A stretch of DNA of 64,000 bases from Shewanella sp. HN-41 (GCF_000217915.1 NZ_AFOZ01000043.1:1-64000); one strand, 5' to 3'; counted from the stretch's first letter, positions 21,673-32,643 are shown. Notes: generated by a model not told the origin, from the sequence alone. Translations and numbers: made by a program.

Positions 21673-22077
21673 GGGATGGAATCCTTTTATAAAGCCAGTC
21701 GGCAAGCGGGTTAGCAGCATGTTGCCCCTATAACCTAGTGACAAATTTTTGACAAAAAATCGACTAAACAATAGAAAGAACAGGGTTAAATAGAGGGTAA
21801 AAAAACAGCAATCGTTAGCTTTCAGGCAGTTGCAATGCAAAATATGCCGCTGAATATCTATAATTGTGGGATTTTATCTTGTGGCAAATCACGATAGACT
21901 CAAAAATCGCAACAAAATAAACCTAAATTTCACTTTTAGTCGGCGTCATAAAATCGCTTAATTCAGCATAAATCGCTAAATATTTATTTTTGATCGATAG
22001 CTTCGGCTAAAAAATTTATTCAATGATTGCGAGAAAGATCAAAGATCGCCCCTACTCAACCATCAAAAAGTGACACA
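21673..22077. other. AT-rich intergenic region between mraZ and the PepSY genes
   Basis: About 400 bp that separate the minus-strand dcw promoter from the plus-strand PepSY pair. It holds A/T runs and no credible ORF, RNA gene or repeat. The promoter for the PepSY pair presumably lies here but I could not pick one -10/-35 set with confidence. Confidence 0.6.
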
Positions 22078-22785
22078 ATGACAGCACCTTGGATCCGCAG
22101 TAGCCATAAATGGCTAGCCTTAATCAGTGCCATACAAATTATGATTTGGTTAGGTTCTGGTGTTTATATGGTGCTGATGGATATTGAATTTATCCGTGGA
22201 AAGCATTTAACCGATCACACTAAAACTGCGGAATTTAGCGTGTCCCCTCCAAGCTACAGTGTTAACGACTTACTCAGGGATCACCCTCAAGCGACCGATA
22301 TCACTCTCTATGTCACCCAAGGACATCTCTATTACAGCGCTCAAATCGATAACAAGTTGCAGCAACTCGATGCGACCACAGGCAAGATCCAACCCCTTTT
22401 GGCCGAGGACCAAGCCCGAAAAGCGGCGGTGCAAGTTTATACGGGCACAGCTAACATCATAGGAGCCACACTCCACCAGCACACTGTTCCCACCGAAATA
22501 TCCCCTCGACTCATACCCGTATGGCAGCTTGAATTCGATGATATGGCACATTCGAGCCTGTATATTTCGGCAACAACCGGACGACTCGTTAGCACTCGCC
22601 ACGATTATTGGCGACTTTTCGATATCCTGTGGATGCTGCACATCATGGATTACGATACCCGTGAAGATGTACATAACCCCCTACTCAGATCCATGACAAG
22701 TTTAGCCATATTAACGGCACTTTTTGGTATAGCGTTGACCTACATCAGCTTTAGAAACAGTAAGATAAAAGAGGATAGACAATGA
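22078..22785 (+). CDS. PepSY-associated membrane protein
   Basis: A 235-aa inner-membrane protein. N-terminal membrane segment at about 11-35 (HKWLALISAIQIMIWLGSG), a roughly 140-residue extracytoplasmic region with PepSY-like content (DQARKAAVQVY...), then a second segment at about 207-228 preceded by the motif LHIMDYDTRED. The ATG beginning MTAPWIRSS is preferred to an upstream TTG. It overlaps the next gene by 4 bp (ATGA), and the two proteins share HKWL near the first helix and LHxMDY before the last, so they look like diverged paralogues forming a complex. Function unknown; PepSY_TM proteins are often linked to membrane redox or metal reduction. Confidence 0.75.
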   Translation: MTAPWIRSSHKWLALISAIQIMIWLGSGVYMVLMDIEFIRGKHLTDHTKTAEFSVSPPSYSVNDLLRDHPQATDITLYVTQGHLYYSAQIDNKLQQLDATTGKIQPLLAEDQARKAAVQVYTGTANIIGATLHQHTVPTEISPRLIPVWQLEFDDMAHSSLYISATTGRLVSTRHDYWRLFDILWMLHIMDYDTREDVHNPLLRSMTSLAILTALFGIALTYISFRNSKIKEDRQ

Positions 22786-23855
22786 TATCCTCTACGGTTA
22801 ACAACAAACTATCCTGGTGGCTAGTTGCTCAAACCCTGCATAAATGGCTAGGGCTGATTGTTGGTTTGCAATTCCTTATCTGGTTAGCAACGGGCTTGGC
22901 TTTTAATCTTATCGACGAGCAAAAACTCGATGCCGATGTCTATCGAATTAGCGATACACCGGCGGCAATATCAGTCCCCCTCGCCAATCCAGATACATTA
23001 ATCGCCCAATACCAATCCCAAGGGTTTATTCAGCTAAAGCTCGTTGCCGTATTAAATCGTCCCGTATACGCGCTCAGCACCCGGACACAAGGGTATTGGT
23101 TTTGGGCAGACTCGCTTGAACCCATGCAGCTAACACTTGGGCAATTAACTCAAATAGCCCAGGCAAGCTACTCAGGTTCGGGAACCATGAGTACTGCACG
23201 CCCCCTCACGAATGCAACCGCCTTTGCCGCCCAAGGGCCCGTTGTGCAGATTGATACCGGTGATGCTCTTGGCACCCGAATTTACCTTGATTCGGCTTCT
23301 GGCAGGGTACTCGCCCACCAAAATCATCAGTCCGATCTCAAGGATCTGCTGTTTATGCTGCATTTTATGGATTATGTCCCAGAAAATGGCATTAGCTTTA
23401 ACCATGCTCTCGTACAAATTATCAGCCTCGGGGCACTTTTACTGGGTATTAGCGGCGTACTAACCCTAGGGCATAAGTTCAGCCAAGGTCAATTGCGCCT
23501 TCCCCGTATTAGGCCATTAACCTCGCTAGGGAAAATCCATTTATATTCAGAGCAGGGCGAGCGACTAAGTGAACTGACGCTCCACCCTGGTACGCTGCTG
23601 CACAGTCTTAACCAAGGGAAGGAAAGGCTCCGCACAAGTTGTGGCGGCGGCGGACGCTGCGGTTTATGCAAGCTACGCTTCGTAGAGCATGCCCCGGCGC
23701 CCAATGACTATGATCTAGATAGACTTAGCGCCTCAGAACTAGAGTCAGGCGTACGCCTCAGCTGTCAGCACCCCGCCCAACCGTGCAAACTCGCACTCGT
23801 GACCAAGGCACAACATCGATTTTTGCTAAACACGACAGATCGCCAAACTATCTGA
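22782..23855 (+). CDS. PepSY membrane protein fused to [2Fe-2S] ferredoxin
   Basis: 357 aa with two recognisable parts. Residues about 1-230 repeat the PepSY membrane layout of the preceding gene: HKWLGLIVGLQFLIWLATG near 20, LHFMDYVPENG near 188 and a helix at about 205-228. Residues about 250-345 form a plant-type ferredoxin: Cys287 and Cys293 in SCGGGGRCGLCK, Cys296, and Cys328 in RLSCQH, i.e. C-x5-C-x2-C-x31-C, closest in style to the NqrF/DmpP class. The ferredoxin follows the last membrane helix, so it should be on the opposite side from the PepSY loop, most likely cytoplasmic. No flavin domain is visible, so partners must supply or accept electrons. Confidence 0.8.
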   Translation: MISSTVNNKLSWWLVAQTLHKWLGLIVGLQFLIWLATGLAFNLIDEQKLDADVYRISDTPAAISVPLANPDTLIAQYQSQGFIQLKLVAVLNRPVYALSTRTQGYWFWADSLEPMQLTLGQLTQIAQASYSGSGTMSTARPLTNATAFAAQGPVVQIDTGDALGTRIYLDSASGRVLAHQNHQSDLKDLLFMLHFMDYVPENGISFNHALVQIISLGALLLGISGVLTLGHKFSQGQLRLPRIRPLTSLGKIHLYSEQGERLSELTLHPGTLLHSLNQGKERLRTSCGGGGRCGLCKLRFVEHAPAPNDYDLDRLSASELESGVRLSCQHPAQPCKLALVTKAQHRFLLNTTDRQTI

Positions 23856-23926
23856 AACAGCGTATAGTCTAAATATTCACCAACTCCTGCCGATAGACTG
23901 TCAAGTGGCTTAAAAAAGGAGGCGTT

Positions 23927-24256
23927 ATGAGTGGATTGGATAGTATTTATGCCATGCTGGCACAGCCAGTTAAAGCGGTGTTACACCCTAAACGGGTCGT
24001 GGATCAGGTGAGCAGTACCACAGCGAATGCGCCTGATAGCCATGAATCGCCCCAGTCGCAACTCCCCCCTACCATAGAGGGTCGTGACGCCAGAGTCAGG
24101 GACAGACGCAAAGAATCCGATACCAAGCGTAATAAAAAGCGCCGCGCGTCCGATAAGCCAGGCAAATTAAAAGAGGGTCTGTTGCTTGAGGTGACTGACG
24201 ATACGGCGGAAATCAAGAAGCCGCCAAGTCAGCATATTATTGATGTGGAAGTATAA
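23927..24256 (+). CDS. Hypothetical basic, probably disordered protein
   Basis: 109 aa, not recognised. A perfect AGGAGG ribosome-binding site lies 5-6 bp before the ATG, which supports real translation. The N-terminus (MSGLDSIYAMLAQPVKAVLHPKRV) could form a short helix; the middle is rich in Ser, Pro and charged residues, with a Lys/Arg-rich stretch at about 62-86; the end is acidic and hydrophobic (LLLEVTDDTAEI). No signal peptide or membrane segment. It stands alone with its own terminator. Confidence 0.65.
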   Translation: MSGLDSIYAMLAQPVKAVLHPKRVVDQVSSTTANAPDSHESPQSQLPPTIEGRDARVRDRRKESDTKRNKKRRASDKPGKLKEGLLLEVTDDTAEIKKPPSQHIIDVEV

Positions 24257-24277
24257 ATCCGTATTAATATAAAACAG

Positions 24278-24312
24278 AAAAGGCGCAATCCCATTGAATT
24301 AGCGCCTTTTTA
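24278..24312 (+). terminator. Terminator after the small basic ORF
   Basis: AAAAGGCGC and GCGCCTTTTT arms around a 15-nt loop with a T-run on the plus strand, 22 bp after the stop at 24256. The A-rich left arm may also serve glpK on the other strand. Confidence 0.75.
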
Positions 24313-24401
24313 TTAGCTGCAACCGAGTCACATTTTAAACCCACTCAAGCTCAAGTCTAAGTATGCCTCCACCCCAAATCATGTCACTTCACTCAAATAG
24401 C

Positions 24402-25871
24402 TTAGGCGCGGGTTCTGGCGACGGCATCCTGCCAACCTGCGTATAACCGCACCCGAGTCTCGGCATCAATGTTGGGGATAAAATGCTTATCGATACAAGC
24501 CTTGTGCTCAAGCTCAATGACACTCTCCCAAAAGCCCACCGCCAGCCCAGCTAAAAATGCCGCGCCCAAAGCGGTTGTCTCACAAACACTCGGCCTTAGT
24601 ACTTCAACATCGGTAATATCGGCTTGAAATTGCATCAAAAAATCATTGGCAACCGCGCCACCATCCACCTTCAAACGCTTAAGGCTGACGCCACTGTCTT
24701 TGGTCATGGCATCGAGTAAATCTTTACTCTGGTAAGCGATAGATTCTAACGCCGCTCGAATAATATGATTACGGTTGGCACCACGGGTTAACCCAAAGAG
24801 TGCGCCACGGGCATTGGGATCCCAATAGGGCGCACCGAGTCCCACAAAGGCGGGCACTAGATACACGCCATTGGTATCAGCAACCTTAGAGGCAAAGTAC
24901 TCAGTATCACTGGCGTCACGAATAAGCCCCAGTTCATCCCGCAGCCATTGAATGGTCGCGCCACCCATGAAGACTGAACCTTCGAGGGCATAGTTCACTT
25001 CGCCCTTCGGCCCCACGGCAACTGTGGTCAGTAACCCATGGTTGGAGCGCACCGCTTTTGTCCCGGTATTCATCAACAAAAAACAGCCTGTGCCATAGGT
25101 ATTCTTCGCCATGCCAGGCTCGACACACAGCTGGCCAAAAAGCGCCGCTTGTTGGTCGCCCGCCATCCCTGCGACTTGGATTTCACTGCCTTCGCCAGCA
25201 ATCCGTGTGGTGCCATAGACACTGCAGGAAGGCTTCACTTCGGGCAACAGGGACAAGGGGATGTCTAAAGCCTCAAGTAACTTAATATCCCAAGTCAAAT
25301 TATGGATATTAAACAGCAGAGTACGGGCAGCATTGGTGGGATCGGTGACATGCACTTTGCCCTCGGTTAACTTCCACACTAGCCAAGTATCAATAGTGCC
25401 GAACAACAACTCACCGCGCTCGGCTTGCGCACGGGCATTAGGCACATTATCTAGAATCCACTTGATCTTAGTGCCTGAAAAATAAGGGTCGAGTAATAGG
25501 CCTGTGTTTTCACGCACATACTCTTCTAGCCCTTGGGCTTTGAGTTGCTCGCAGATCTCAGAGCTGCGACGGCACTGCCACACAATCGCGTTATAGATAG
25601 GTTTGCCTGTGGCTTTCTCCCAAATGACAGTGGTTTCCCGCTGATTGGTAATGCCTATCGCGGCCACTTCATCGCTATGGATCCCCGCGCGCGCCAGCAC
25701 CTCAATTAACACTGAACTTTGGCTTGCCCAAATCTCCATGGGATCATGCTCGACCCAACCAGGGTTAGGATACAACTGGGTGAATTCCCGCTGGGACACG
25801 CTAACAATGTTTGCGTCGTGATCGAACACTATCGCCCTTGAGCTAGTCGTGCCTTGATCTAAGGCCACCAC
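24402..25871 (-). CDS. glpK: Glycerol kinase, 5' end probably frameshifted
   Basis: ATP-dependent glycerol phosphorylation to glycerol-3-phosphate. The FGGY kinase body is intact: [15 protein letters not shown] (phosphate loop), [44 protein letters not shown] and [16 protein letters not shown], very close to E. coli GlpK. The start is odd. The only usable in-frame starts are GTG 25871 or 25868, with no ribosome-binding site at the right distance. The well-placed GTG at 25885 (AGGAAAGC before it) is out of frame by one base in an A5 run; a sixth A would give [12 protein letters not shown], the N-terminus I remember for Shewanella GlpK. No glpF or glpD is adjacent. Confidence 0.9.
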   Translation of the reverse strand: MVALDQGTTSSRAIVFDHDANIVSVSQREFTQLYPNPGWVEHDPMEIWASQSSVLIEVLARAGIHSDEVAAIGITNQRETTVIWEKATGKPIYNAIVWQCRRSSEICEQLKAQGLEEYVRENTGLLLDPYFSGTKIKWILDNVPNARAQAERGELLFGTIDTWLVWKLTEGKVHVTDPTNAARTLLFNIHNLTWDIKLLEALDIPLSLLPEVKPSCSVYGTTRIAGEGSEIQVAGMAGDQQAALFGQLCVEPGMAKNTYGTGCFLLMNTGTKAVRSNHGLLTTVAVGPKGEVNYALEGSVFMGGATIQWLRDELGLIRDASDTEYFASKVADTNGVYLVPAFVGLGAPYWDPNARGALFGLTRGANRNHIIRAALESIAYQSKDLLDAMTKDSGVSLKRLKVDGGAVANDFLMQFQADITDVEVLRPSVCETTALGAAFLAGLAVGFWESVIELEHKACIDKHFIPNIDAETRVRLYAGWQDAVARTRA

Positions 25872-25885
25872 GTATTTTTCTGCAC

Positions 25886-26197
25886 GCTTTCCTATCCTAT
25901 ATCCATTCCGAGTATCACTCTGAATACCCTACTATCATTAGCTCAGTGCTTACAACTTCAGGCCTGATAAGCCTAATATGGGTATCGAATATATTCGCAA
26001 TAACCCACTATGACCAGCCCATTACCATTTGGCACAGGTGAAACTATCCCAATAAATCATAAAAAGCATAGAAATAGAGTTGCAAACAACTAAAGACGGC
26101 CTACGCTTATATCATTAGAAAAATCTAATTGATAATGACAACACAAGGCAATGAGCCAAGGTAGGCGCATTGATGACCAGTCCGTTTTTAGGAGAGC
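25886..26197. other. Divergent promoter region glpK / sulfide:quinone reductase
   Basis: A 312-bp AT-rich gap. It contains the 12-bp palindrome CGAATATATTCG (25986-25997) within a larger imperfect inverted repeat GGGTAT...ATAACCC (25980-26006), a possible regulator site for either gene. Nothing else identified; AGGAG lies just before 26198. Confidence 0.5.
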
Positions 26198-27496
26198 ATG
26201 ATGAAAAAAGTGATAGTAATAGGTGCTGGGCTAGGAGGCGTTTCTGCTGCATTCGAACTCAAGCAACGACTTCCGGCCGACTGCGAAGTAGGCGTGATTA
26301 GTGAAGGGGACTATTTTCAGTTTGTTCCATCCAACCCTTGGATAGCCTTGGGAGAAAGAACGCGTGATGAAATTAGCCTACCGATAGGCACTTATCTGGG
26401 TAAACGTAAGATAAGTTACTCGGGTGAAGGCGTTACCCATATCGATCCTATCAAGCGTCAGCTCACTCTTGGCGACGGCAGCACAGATCACTATGACTAT
26501 CTCGTGATCTGCTCAGGCCCCAAACTCGCATTCGAAAATGTGCCGGGGGCGGGCCCTGACGGTTTCACTCAATCCATCTGCACCTTAGACCATGCCGAAA
26601 AAGCCTATGAATGTTTTCAACAGTTACTCGCCTCACCTGGCCCCGTCGTTGTTGGGGCATTACAAGGAGCCAGTTGCTTCGGGCCCGCCTACGAATATGT
26701 GTTATCGCTTGAACACCTATTAAGAAAACATAAAATTCGCCAACATGTTCCCATTACCTTTGTCACCAGCGAGCCCTATGTCGGCCACATGGGATTAGGT
26801 GGTGTTGGCGACTCTAAGTCATTAATGGAACATGAATTTAGAGAGCGAAGTATCAAATGGATTTGCAATGCAAAAACCACTCACTTCGAATCGGGCATGG
26901 CCTATGTAGATGAACTAGATAGAAAAGGCGAAGTCGAGTTTCAACATGCTTTACCTTTTTCTCTAGCGATGTTTTTGCCGCCTTTCAAGGGCAGCGCAGC
27001 GATTGCAGCCGTGCCCGAACTCTGTAATGAAAAGGGCTTTGTCCTCACCGACGGTTATCAACGCTCACCACGTTATCCCGAGATCTTTGCCGCGGGAGTC
27101 TGTGTTGCACTGCCGCCACTGGAGAAAACACCCGTTCCTATTGGCGTCCCTAAAACTGGCTTTATGATTGAATCCATGACCACTGCGATTGTGGATAATA
27201 TTCTCGCTAGCTTAAAAGGTGAGTCTCCCAACACTAAACCCACACTCAATGCCATTTGTCTCGCCGATATGGGCGACAAAGGCGCAGCGTTTGTCGCTTT
27301 ACCCCAAAATCCACCACGCAATGCGAACTGGACCTCCATGGGTAAATGGGTACATGTCGCCAAAATTGCCTTTGAGAAATATTTCCTCTACAAGGTTCGC
27401 CACGGAACCAGTGAGCCCATCTATGAAAAATATGTGCTCGGCAGTTTAGGTATCCATCGAACCCATGAACCTAAAAATCCAAAACCTCAAGAATAA
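26198..27496 (+). CDS. Sulfide:quinone oxidoreductase
   Basis: FAD enzyme that oxidises sulfide and passes electrons to membrane quinone. 432 aa. N-terminal dinucleotide fold VIGAGLGGVSAAFELKQ, and the second FAD segment GYQRSPRYPEIFAAGVCVAL. The three cysteines that define active SQRs are present at equivalent positions: Cys128 (SICTLDHAEKA), Cys160 (GASCFGPAYEY) and Cys354 (AICLADMGD). GHMGLGGVGDSK resembles the family's substrate-side loop. A C-terminal amphipathic region (WVHVAKIAFEKYFLYKV) probably docks at the membrane. An AGGAG site precedes two adjacent ATGs; the first is given. No other sulfur genes are nearby, so the role may be detoxification rather than energy metabolism. Confidence 0.85.
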   Translation: MMKKVIVIGAGLGGVSAAFELKQRLPADCEVGVISEGDYFQFVPSNPWIALGERTRDEISLPIGTYLGKRKISYSGEGVTHIDPIKRQLTLGDGSTDHYDYLVICSGPKLAFENVPGAGPDGFTQSICTLDHAEKAYECFQQLLASPGPVVVGALQGASCFGPAYEYVLSLEHLLRKHKIRQHVPITFVTSEPYVGHMGLGGVGDSKSLMEHEFRERSIKWICNAKTTHFESGMAYVDELDRKGEVEFQHALPFSLAMFLPPFKGSAAIAAVPELCNEKGFVLTDGYQRSPRYPEIFAAGVCVALPPLEKTPVPIGVPKTGFMIESMTTAIVDNILASLKGESPNTKPTLNAICLADMGDKGAAFVALPQNPPRNANWTSMGKWVHVAKIAFEKYFLYKVRHGTSEPIYEKYVLGSLGIHRTHEPKNPKPQE

Positions 27497-27500
27497 AACA

Positions 27501-27528
27501 AAAAAGCCCTGAAGATTCAGGGCTTTTT
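27501..27528. terminator. Bidirectional terminator between SQR and fadL-like gene
   Basis: AAAAAGCCCTGA and TCAGGGCTTTTT arms form a stem of 12 bp or more with A and T runs on the two sides, sitting between two convergent genes, so it can stop both transcripts. Confidence 0.9.
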
Positions 27529-27544
27529 ATTAACTTAACAGCAC

Positions 27545-28894
27545 TTACATCTTGTAGCTCATTTGGATACCCGCAAGCCACACATTGCCGCTCGCTTCAC
27601 CGCTAAAACTAACTGTCGCTAGGTTTAATAGGTTTTGCTGTTCGTTGATGGGCGCATCACCCGTGGCTTTGATATAAGTCACCGCAAAATCAACGTTCAG
27701 ATTCTTAGTGGCCCGATAACCTGCGCCCACAGAGAACCACAGACGGTCAGAGTCAGGAATCGTAGTTGTACGCCACTCGTCAGTCGCCGCCGTTTTATCT
27801 AAGGCCACACCAGCACGCACTAACCAGTCATTATTCACTTGGTAAGTGGTTCCTAGCGCAAAACGCCAGTTATCTTCAAAGTGTTCTTCTTTAACTAAAT
27901 CAGACTCTAAGTCGCCCTTAGGTTTAACGTCACCCGGGAAATAAGCCACCAGTTGATCAAATACACTCCAATCGGTCCAGTTCACGCTGGCGTGCATGGC
28001 CCAGTTATCGGTCAATTGATGATGGGAAGCAATCTCTGCAAAGGCAGGTAACTCAAGCGGTAAATAACCTTCGATAGACACATCTTGGCCGCCGGTATAC
28101 AAGACGCCAGAAGCATGGCCATCTAAGTCCAGTTGCACGCCGCTGTGATACGCAAAGCCTAAACGATGGGCTGAATTAATTTGCCAGCTTGCACCTAACT
28201 GCCAACCGTAACCGACATCATCCCCCTCCATGCTTTTCAGTTCAGTGCCACCTGGGGGTAACATGCCAGCAACTTGAGGAGGCAATGCAGGTTTAATGCT
28301 ATCAACCCAACCCGGTAATGAAGCACCAATTTCGCCTTCACCATAAACGATACGTACACCGGCACCAATGCTGACAGCCTCATTGATGCGGTAAGCGATG
28401 TTTGGATTAAATTCAACGGTCGTAACCGAAGTCTTGTTACCAAAAATAGCCGCGGCGTGGGTCGCGGGTAACTCTGTGGCTAGGCCATAGTTAGAGTTTA
28501 CCGCTAGGCCCCATGTCCATTGATCATTTAGCTGATTTGAATAATAAAAGTTTGGCACCAGTGCATCATCGGCCACATCCAGTGCATCGCCACCTTTCAT
28601 AATAACAGGATCTGGGCCAAGCAACGGCGAGCTTAGGCTGACATCACCTTTCACATCGACATTTGGCATAACGTAAATGCCACCCGCAGATAACTGACGA
28701 CCTTCAAGGTAAGTTAGCATGGCTGGATTTCGGCCTTGAGCAGAAGCGTTATCCGCCATAGCCGCTTCACCCGCAAAGGCACGACCTAAACCTGTGGCAG
28801 AATATTCGGCTAATTGAAAACCAGCGGCATGGAGTTGAGTTGTTGAACTTAACAGTGCTGCAGTGACAGCCAAAGTCAGAAGACGTTTTTGCAT
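27545..28894 (-). CDS. FadL/TodX-family outer membrane transporter
   Basis: Outer-membrane beta-barrel for long-chain fatty acids or other hydrophobic compounds. 449 aa. Signal peptide at about 1-23 (MQKRLLTLAVTAALLSSTTQLHA), then the family's N-terminal hatch sequence AGFQLAEYSATGLGRAFAGEAA and NPAMLTYL. Alternating barrel strands follow to a C-terminal aromatic/Met-ended strand (IQMSYKM). Paralogues are common in Shewanella, so the exact substrate is uncertain. It stands alone; a 527-bp AT-rich gap lies upstream. Confidence 0.9.
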   Translation of the reverse strand: MQKRLLTLAVTAALLSSTTQLHAAGFQLAEYSATGLGRAFAGEAAMADNASAQGRNPAMLTYLEGRQLSAGGIYVMPNVDVKGDVSLSSPLLGPDPVIMKGGDALDVADDALVPNFYYSNQLNDQWTWGLAVNSNYGLATELPATHAAAIFGNKTSVTTVEFNPNIAYRINEAVSIGAGVRIVYGEGEIGASLPGWVDSIKPALPPQVAGMLPPGGTELKSMEGDDVGYGWQLGASWQINSAHRLGFAYHSGVQLDLDGHASGVLYTGGQDVSIEGYLPLELPAFAEIASHHQLTDNWAMHASVNWTDWSVFDQLVAYFPGDVKPKGDLESDLVKEEHFEDNWRFALGTTYQVNNDWLVRAGVALDKTAATDEWRTTTIPDSDRLWFSVGAGYRATKNLNVDFAVTYIKATGDAPINEQQNLLNLATVSFSGEASGNVWLAGIQMSYKM

Positions 28895-29350
28895 TGTTAT
28901 TCTCTAATCATATTATTGTTATCTGTACTACTTAGATGAGTACTGCGGCGTTCAGGCAAAATAGAGTAAACACTCCAGTTTGAATGCGAGGCAGTTTACT
29001 TATGCAGAAGATGTTTGCAACCAAAGGAGATAAAACAGATAAAAACTCTGGACAATCACGACTTTAAAACAGATTTAGTGACCAATATCACCATTTAAAC
29101 AGAAATCAGGCCCTAAATGCAGAGTTTTTATTCGCCGCAATAGTTAACTAGAAATGATTAAATTTAAAAATACTCTTTAATAAACAAAATCATAAACCAA
29201 CAAAACACAAAAACACGTGTAAACAATTTAAACGGAACAAATTCAGCATAAATCACTGACAATACAAAAATTTTATAAGAAAAAAACAGAGCTATAAATT
29301 TACTATTTAAAATACAATGGTTTAATTTATCACCGAATGGTTATTTAAAA
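28895..29350. other. AT-rich gap upstream of the fadL-like gene
   Basis: Roughly 450 bp with long A/T runs and no ORF that looks coding. The arms AGTAAAC (about 28968) and GTTTACT (about 28997) form a 7-bp inverted repeat 70-110 bp upstream of the fadL-like start and could bind a fatty-acid regulator. Nothing else recognised. Confidence 0.45.
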
Positions 29351-29351
29351 C

Positions 29352-29379
29352 AAAAGCGCCTAGGGATTAACCTAGGCAC
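29352..29379 (-). terminator. leuABCD terminator
   Basis: GCCTAGG and CCTAGGC arms with a 6-nt loop, followed on the minus strand by GCTTTTG. It lies 43 bp after the leuD stop. Confidence 0.75.
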
Positions 29380-29421
29380 TTCAATACAGACCAAGCTCAT
29401 GTACATATGTGCGCTGAAAAA

Positions 29422-30027
29422 CTAACGGCGCCAACCTTGGATTTGGGTTTCGTACTGATCAATCTGTGCAGCATGGGATAAGGTTAGCCCAATCGCATCT
29501 AACCCATTGAGTAACTTATGTCTCGCCGACTCAGCCAGCGTAAAACTAAACTCGGCGCCCGACGGTGAAATCACTTTACATGCGGTAAGATCGACCGTAA
29601 TTTTTGCGCCTTCTTCTGCCGCCACTTCATCCATTAATTGGCGCACCTGCGCGTGGGTTAGTACCACGGGTAATAAGCCATTATTGATTGAGTTACCGTA
29701 AAAAATGTCGGCAAAACTAGGGGCAATAATGGCACGCAGACCAAAGTCCGCCAGTGCCCAAGGCGCGTGTTCGCGGCTCGAACCACAACCAAAGTTTTCC
29801 TGCGCCAGCAGAATCGATGCGCCTTTATAACGACTTTGATTCAATGGGAACTCAGGATTAGGCTGATCGCCTGCATCATCTAAATAACGCCAGTCGTGGA
29901 ATAAGTGCACACCAAAACCATCGCGCGTGACTTTAGACAAAAACTGTTTCGGAATGATCTGATCCGTATCGATATTGGTGCTGTCGATCATGACCGCAAG
30001 CCCGGTATGGGTCGTAAAAGGTTGCAT
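29422..30027 (-). CDS. leuD: 3-isopropylmalate dehydratase small subunit
   Basis: Swivelling subunit of the LeuCD isomerase that converts 2- to 3-isopropylmalate in leucine synthesis. 201 aa, same as E. coli. N-terminal [30 protein letters not shown], the substrate loop [14 protein letters not shown] near 78, and [13 protein letters not shown]. Last gene of the leu operon, 27 bp after leuC. Confidence 0.97.
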   Translation of the reverse strand: MQPFTTHTGLAVMIDSTNIDTDQIIPKQFLSKVTRDGFGVHLFHDWRYLDDAGDQPNPEFPLNQSRYKGASILLAQENFGCGSSREHAPWALADFGLRAIIAPSFADIFYGNSINNGLLPVVLTHAQVRQLMDEVAAEEGAKITVDLTACKVISPSGAEFSFTLAESARHKLLNGLDAIGLTLSHAAQIDQYETQIQGWRR

Positions 30028-30054
30028 TAACTTCTCCTCTTGGGTTTACGGTAA

Positions 30055-31478
30055 TTAGTAGGGTTTACGAATATCGACAAAATGCCCTGCCACCGCAGCG
30101 GCTGCGGCCATTGCCGGACTCACCAAATGGGTGCGGCTACCGCGACCTTGGCGACCTTCGAAGTTACGATTACTGGTCGAAGCGCAGCGATCGCCTGCTT
30201 CTAACCTGTCATCGTTCATCGCTAGACACATAGAACAACCCGGTAAACGCCACTCGAATCCCGCTTCGATAAAGATTTTATCTAAGCCTTCGGCTTCGGC
30301 TTGTGCTTTCACTTGGCCAGAACCTGGCACCACAATCGCAGTAACTCCGTCAGCGACTTTACGACCTTTGGCCTGTACGGCGGCGCTGCGTAAATCTTCA
30401 ATCCGTGAGTTAGTACAAGAACCGATAAACACCTTGTTGATACTGATGTCTGTCATCGGCGTACCCGCACTCAGGCCAATGTATTCTAAGGCCTTTTCCA
30501 TGCTGGCTCGGGTGCTTGGGTTAGCTTCATTAATGGGATCTGGCACTTTGCCATCGATTGCCACCACTTGACCTGGGTTAGTGCCCCAAGTCAGCTGCGG
30601 CGCGATATCGGCGGCATCCAATACCACTGTCGCATCAAACACAGCGTCATCATCGGTCTTGATAGCTTTCCAGTAAGCCACAGCCTCAGCCCAATCTTCG
30701 CCCTTTGGCGCAAATTCGCGACCTTCTAAATAATCGAAAGTGGTTTGATCCGGCGCGACCATACCCGCCTTAGCGCCCATCTCAATTGCCATGTTACACA
30801 CTGTCATGCGGCCTTCCATCGACAGGGCTTCAATCGCCTCGCCGCAGAACTCCACCACATAGCCAGTGCCACCATCCATGCCAATTTTGCCAATAATAGC
30901 CAGTACGATATCTTTGGCGGTCACGCCATCGGTGACATGGCCACGCACTTCAATCTTCATGGTCTTAGCTTTTAACTGACGCAGCGTTTGCGTTGCTAAA
31001 ACGTGCTCAACTTCCGATGTGCCAATCCCGAACGCCAATGCGCCAAAGGCGCCGTGGGTGGCGGTATGGGAATCGCCACAGACAATCACAGTGCCCGGTA
31101 AGGTAATGCCTAACTCAGGGCCCATCACATGCACAATCCCTTGATTAGGATGATGAATATCATATAAGCGTACGCCAAAGTCTTTACAGTTTTGCGCTAG
31201 GGTTTCCACCTGAGTGCGTGCCATCGGGCTTAGGGCATCTAAACTGGCACTGCGGGTCGAAGTATTATGATCCATAGTGGCAAAGGTTTTTTCCGGCGCA
31301 CGCAGCTTGCGGCCCGCCACCTTCAAACCACTGAAAGCTTGCGGTGATGTCACTTCATGGACCAAATGTCTATCGACATAAATGATCGGCGCTTCACCCT
31401 CGGGAGAGGCAACGATATGCGCATCCCATACTTTTTGGTACAGCGTCTTTGCCGCCACGTTTTTTGGTACAGTCGTCA

Positions 31479-31479
<1 letters not shown>
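30055..31479 (-). CDS. leuC: 3-isopropylmalate dehydratase large subunit
   Basis: Aconitase-family [4Fe-4S] subunit of isopropylmalate isomerase. 474 aa (E. coli 466). Iron-sulfur ligands are in [13 protein letters not shown] near 350 and [12 protein letters not shown] near 410; the active-site [20 protein letters not shown] segment is intact. Start ATG overlaps the leuB stop in a TAATG arrangement, implying translational coupling. Confidence 0.97.
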
Positions 31480-32636
<1,157 letters not shown>

Positions 32637-32643
32637 TTAGCGA

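Noticed and set aside
21880..21900. TTGTGGCAAATCACGA as a CRP site upstream of the PepSY genes
   Set aside because: TGTG and TCAC are 5 bp apart instead of 7, so it does not fit the CRP consensus.
28963..28980. 14-bp word ATAGAGTAAACACT shared with 60725-60740
   Set aside because: Several such 14-base matches are expected by chance in a window of this size, and the contexts are unrelated.
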